12,604 nucleotides of DNA from Baffinella frigidus (lineage: Eukaryota > Cryptophyceae > Cryptomonadales > Baffinellaceae), in assembly GCA_026770585.1 (NCBI GenBank), contig MU646446.1:261678-274281 (forward strand). The letters are read 5' to 3'. The notes under the pieces were generated by a model, which saw nothing but the letters and a program-made list of their open reading frames with translations, was not told where the DNA came from and did no database searches. The position numbers and the translations under genes were made by a program. This document shows, piece after piece, positions 12,376 to 12,604 of the stretch (positions are counted from its first letter, which is position 1; each line of letters begins with the position of its first letter).

Positions 12376-12430
12376 CCTAAGCCCTAAAACCTTAAATTCT
12401 AAACCCGAAACCCTAAACTCTAAACCCTGA
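12376..12430 (+). repeat. Short telomere-like block after ankyrin exon
   Basis: CCCTAAAACC, CCCTAAACTCTAAACC units, sense strand C-rich. Confidence 0.85.
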
Positions 12431-12522
12431 GGTCCTTTTAGTCAACAGATCCTTGAGTCAACTTCATGTCCTTAAATAAACTTTAGCCCCCCCCCCAGGA
12501 CCTAAAGTCAACTTTAGGTCCT

Positions 12523-12592
12523 TTCCACGACAACCTCCCCCCCCCCCCCCAGATCATGCGCCTCGCCGCCACGGAGTGGGTCGAGGTTGCGC
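12523..12592 (+). pseudogene. Broken duplicate of the ankyrin exon end
   Basis: TTCCACGACAACCTCCCC is repeated, then a run of about 14 C replaces the middle, then AGATCATGCGCCTCGCC and on to GAG|GTTGCG as in the original, with one synonymous change. The C-run followed by AG could act as a new acceptor. Window-end duplication by misassembly at C-runs is also possible. Confidence 0.6.
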
Positions 12593-12604
12593 GCCCCCCC
12601 CCCC

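Overview
This is nuclear DNA from a eukaryote, most likely a protist or alga. Coding pieces are short, GC-rich and joined by GT-AG introns. The commonest sequence is the heptamer TTTAGGG/CCCTAAA and its variants (CCCTCAA, CCCTACA, CCCTGAA, CCCCAAA). TTTAGGG is the telomere unit of plants, green algae, dinoflagellates, chromerids and apicomplexans. Interspersed copies are known from the repeat-rich segments of Eimeria, but the window has no CAG homopolymers, so I do not name a genus. Neither edge looks like a chromosome end: the left edge reads TTTAGGG on the + strand, the wrong polarity for a left telomere.

Layout. 1-871: telomere-like DNA, then sequence with inverted repeats. 872-1891 (+): a three-exon gene for a 98-residue single-pass membrane protein, with both introns rich in CCCTAAA. 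1892-4014: no secure gene; telomere-like blocks, a 30-bp minisatellite, two copies of a 133-bp element and a 72-nt foldback. 4285-7743 (-): a multi-exon WD40-repeat gene with decayed copies of its own exons in its introns. 7744-8162: the gap between divergently transcribed genes. 8163-12353 and probably beyond (+): a gene joining a J-domain, a charged helix, a WW-like domain and an ankyrin-type repeat, with introns made largely of telomere-like repeats.

Three patterns stand out. First, in all three gene models the C-rich telomeric strand is the sense strand of the intron, with one exception, and several introns are almost wholly heptamers from donor to acceptor. Second, partial exon copies in the WD40 and J/WW genes often stop exactly where telomere-like repeats begin, as if broken ends had been capped with telomeric DNA and rejoined. 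Third, small non-autonomous elements are present: a 216-bp TIR element with TA target duplication, a half copy that removed a splice acceptor, a 133-bp element with 9-bp target duplications, and a 105-bp TIR element next to a donor site.

All gene models come from reading frame, splice-site and intron-phase consistency alone. No transcript or database evidence was available.
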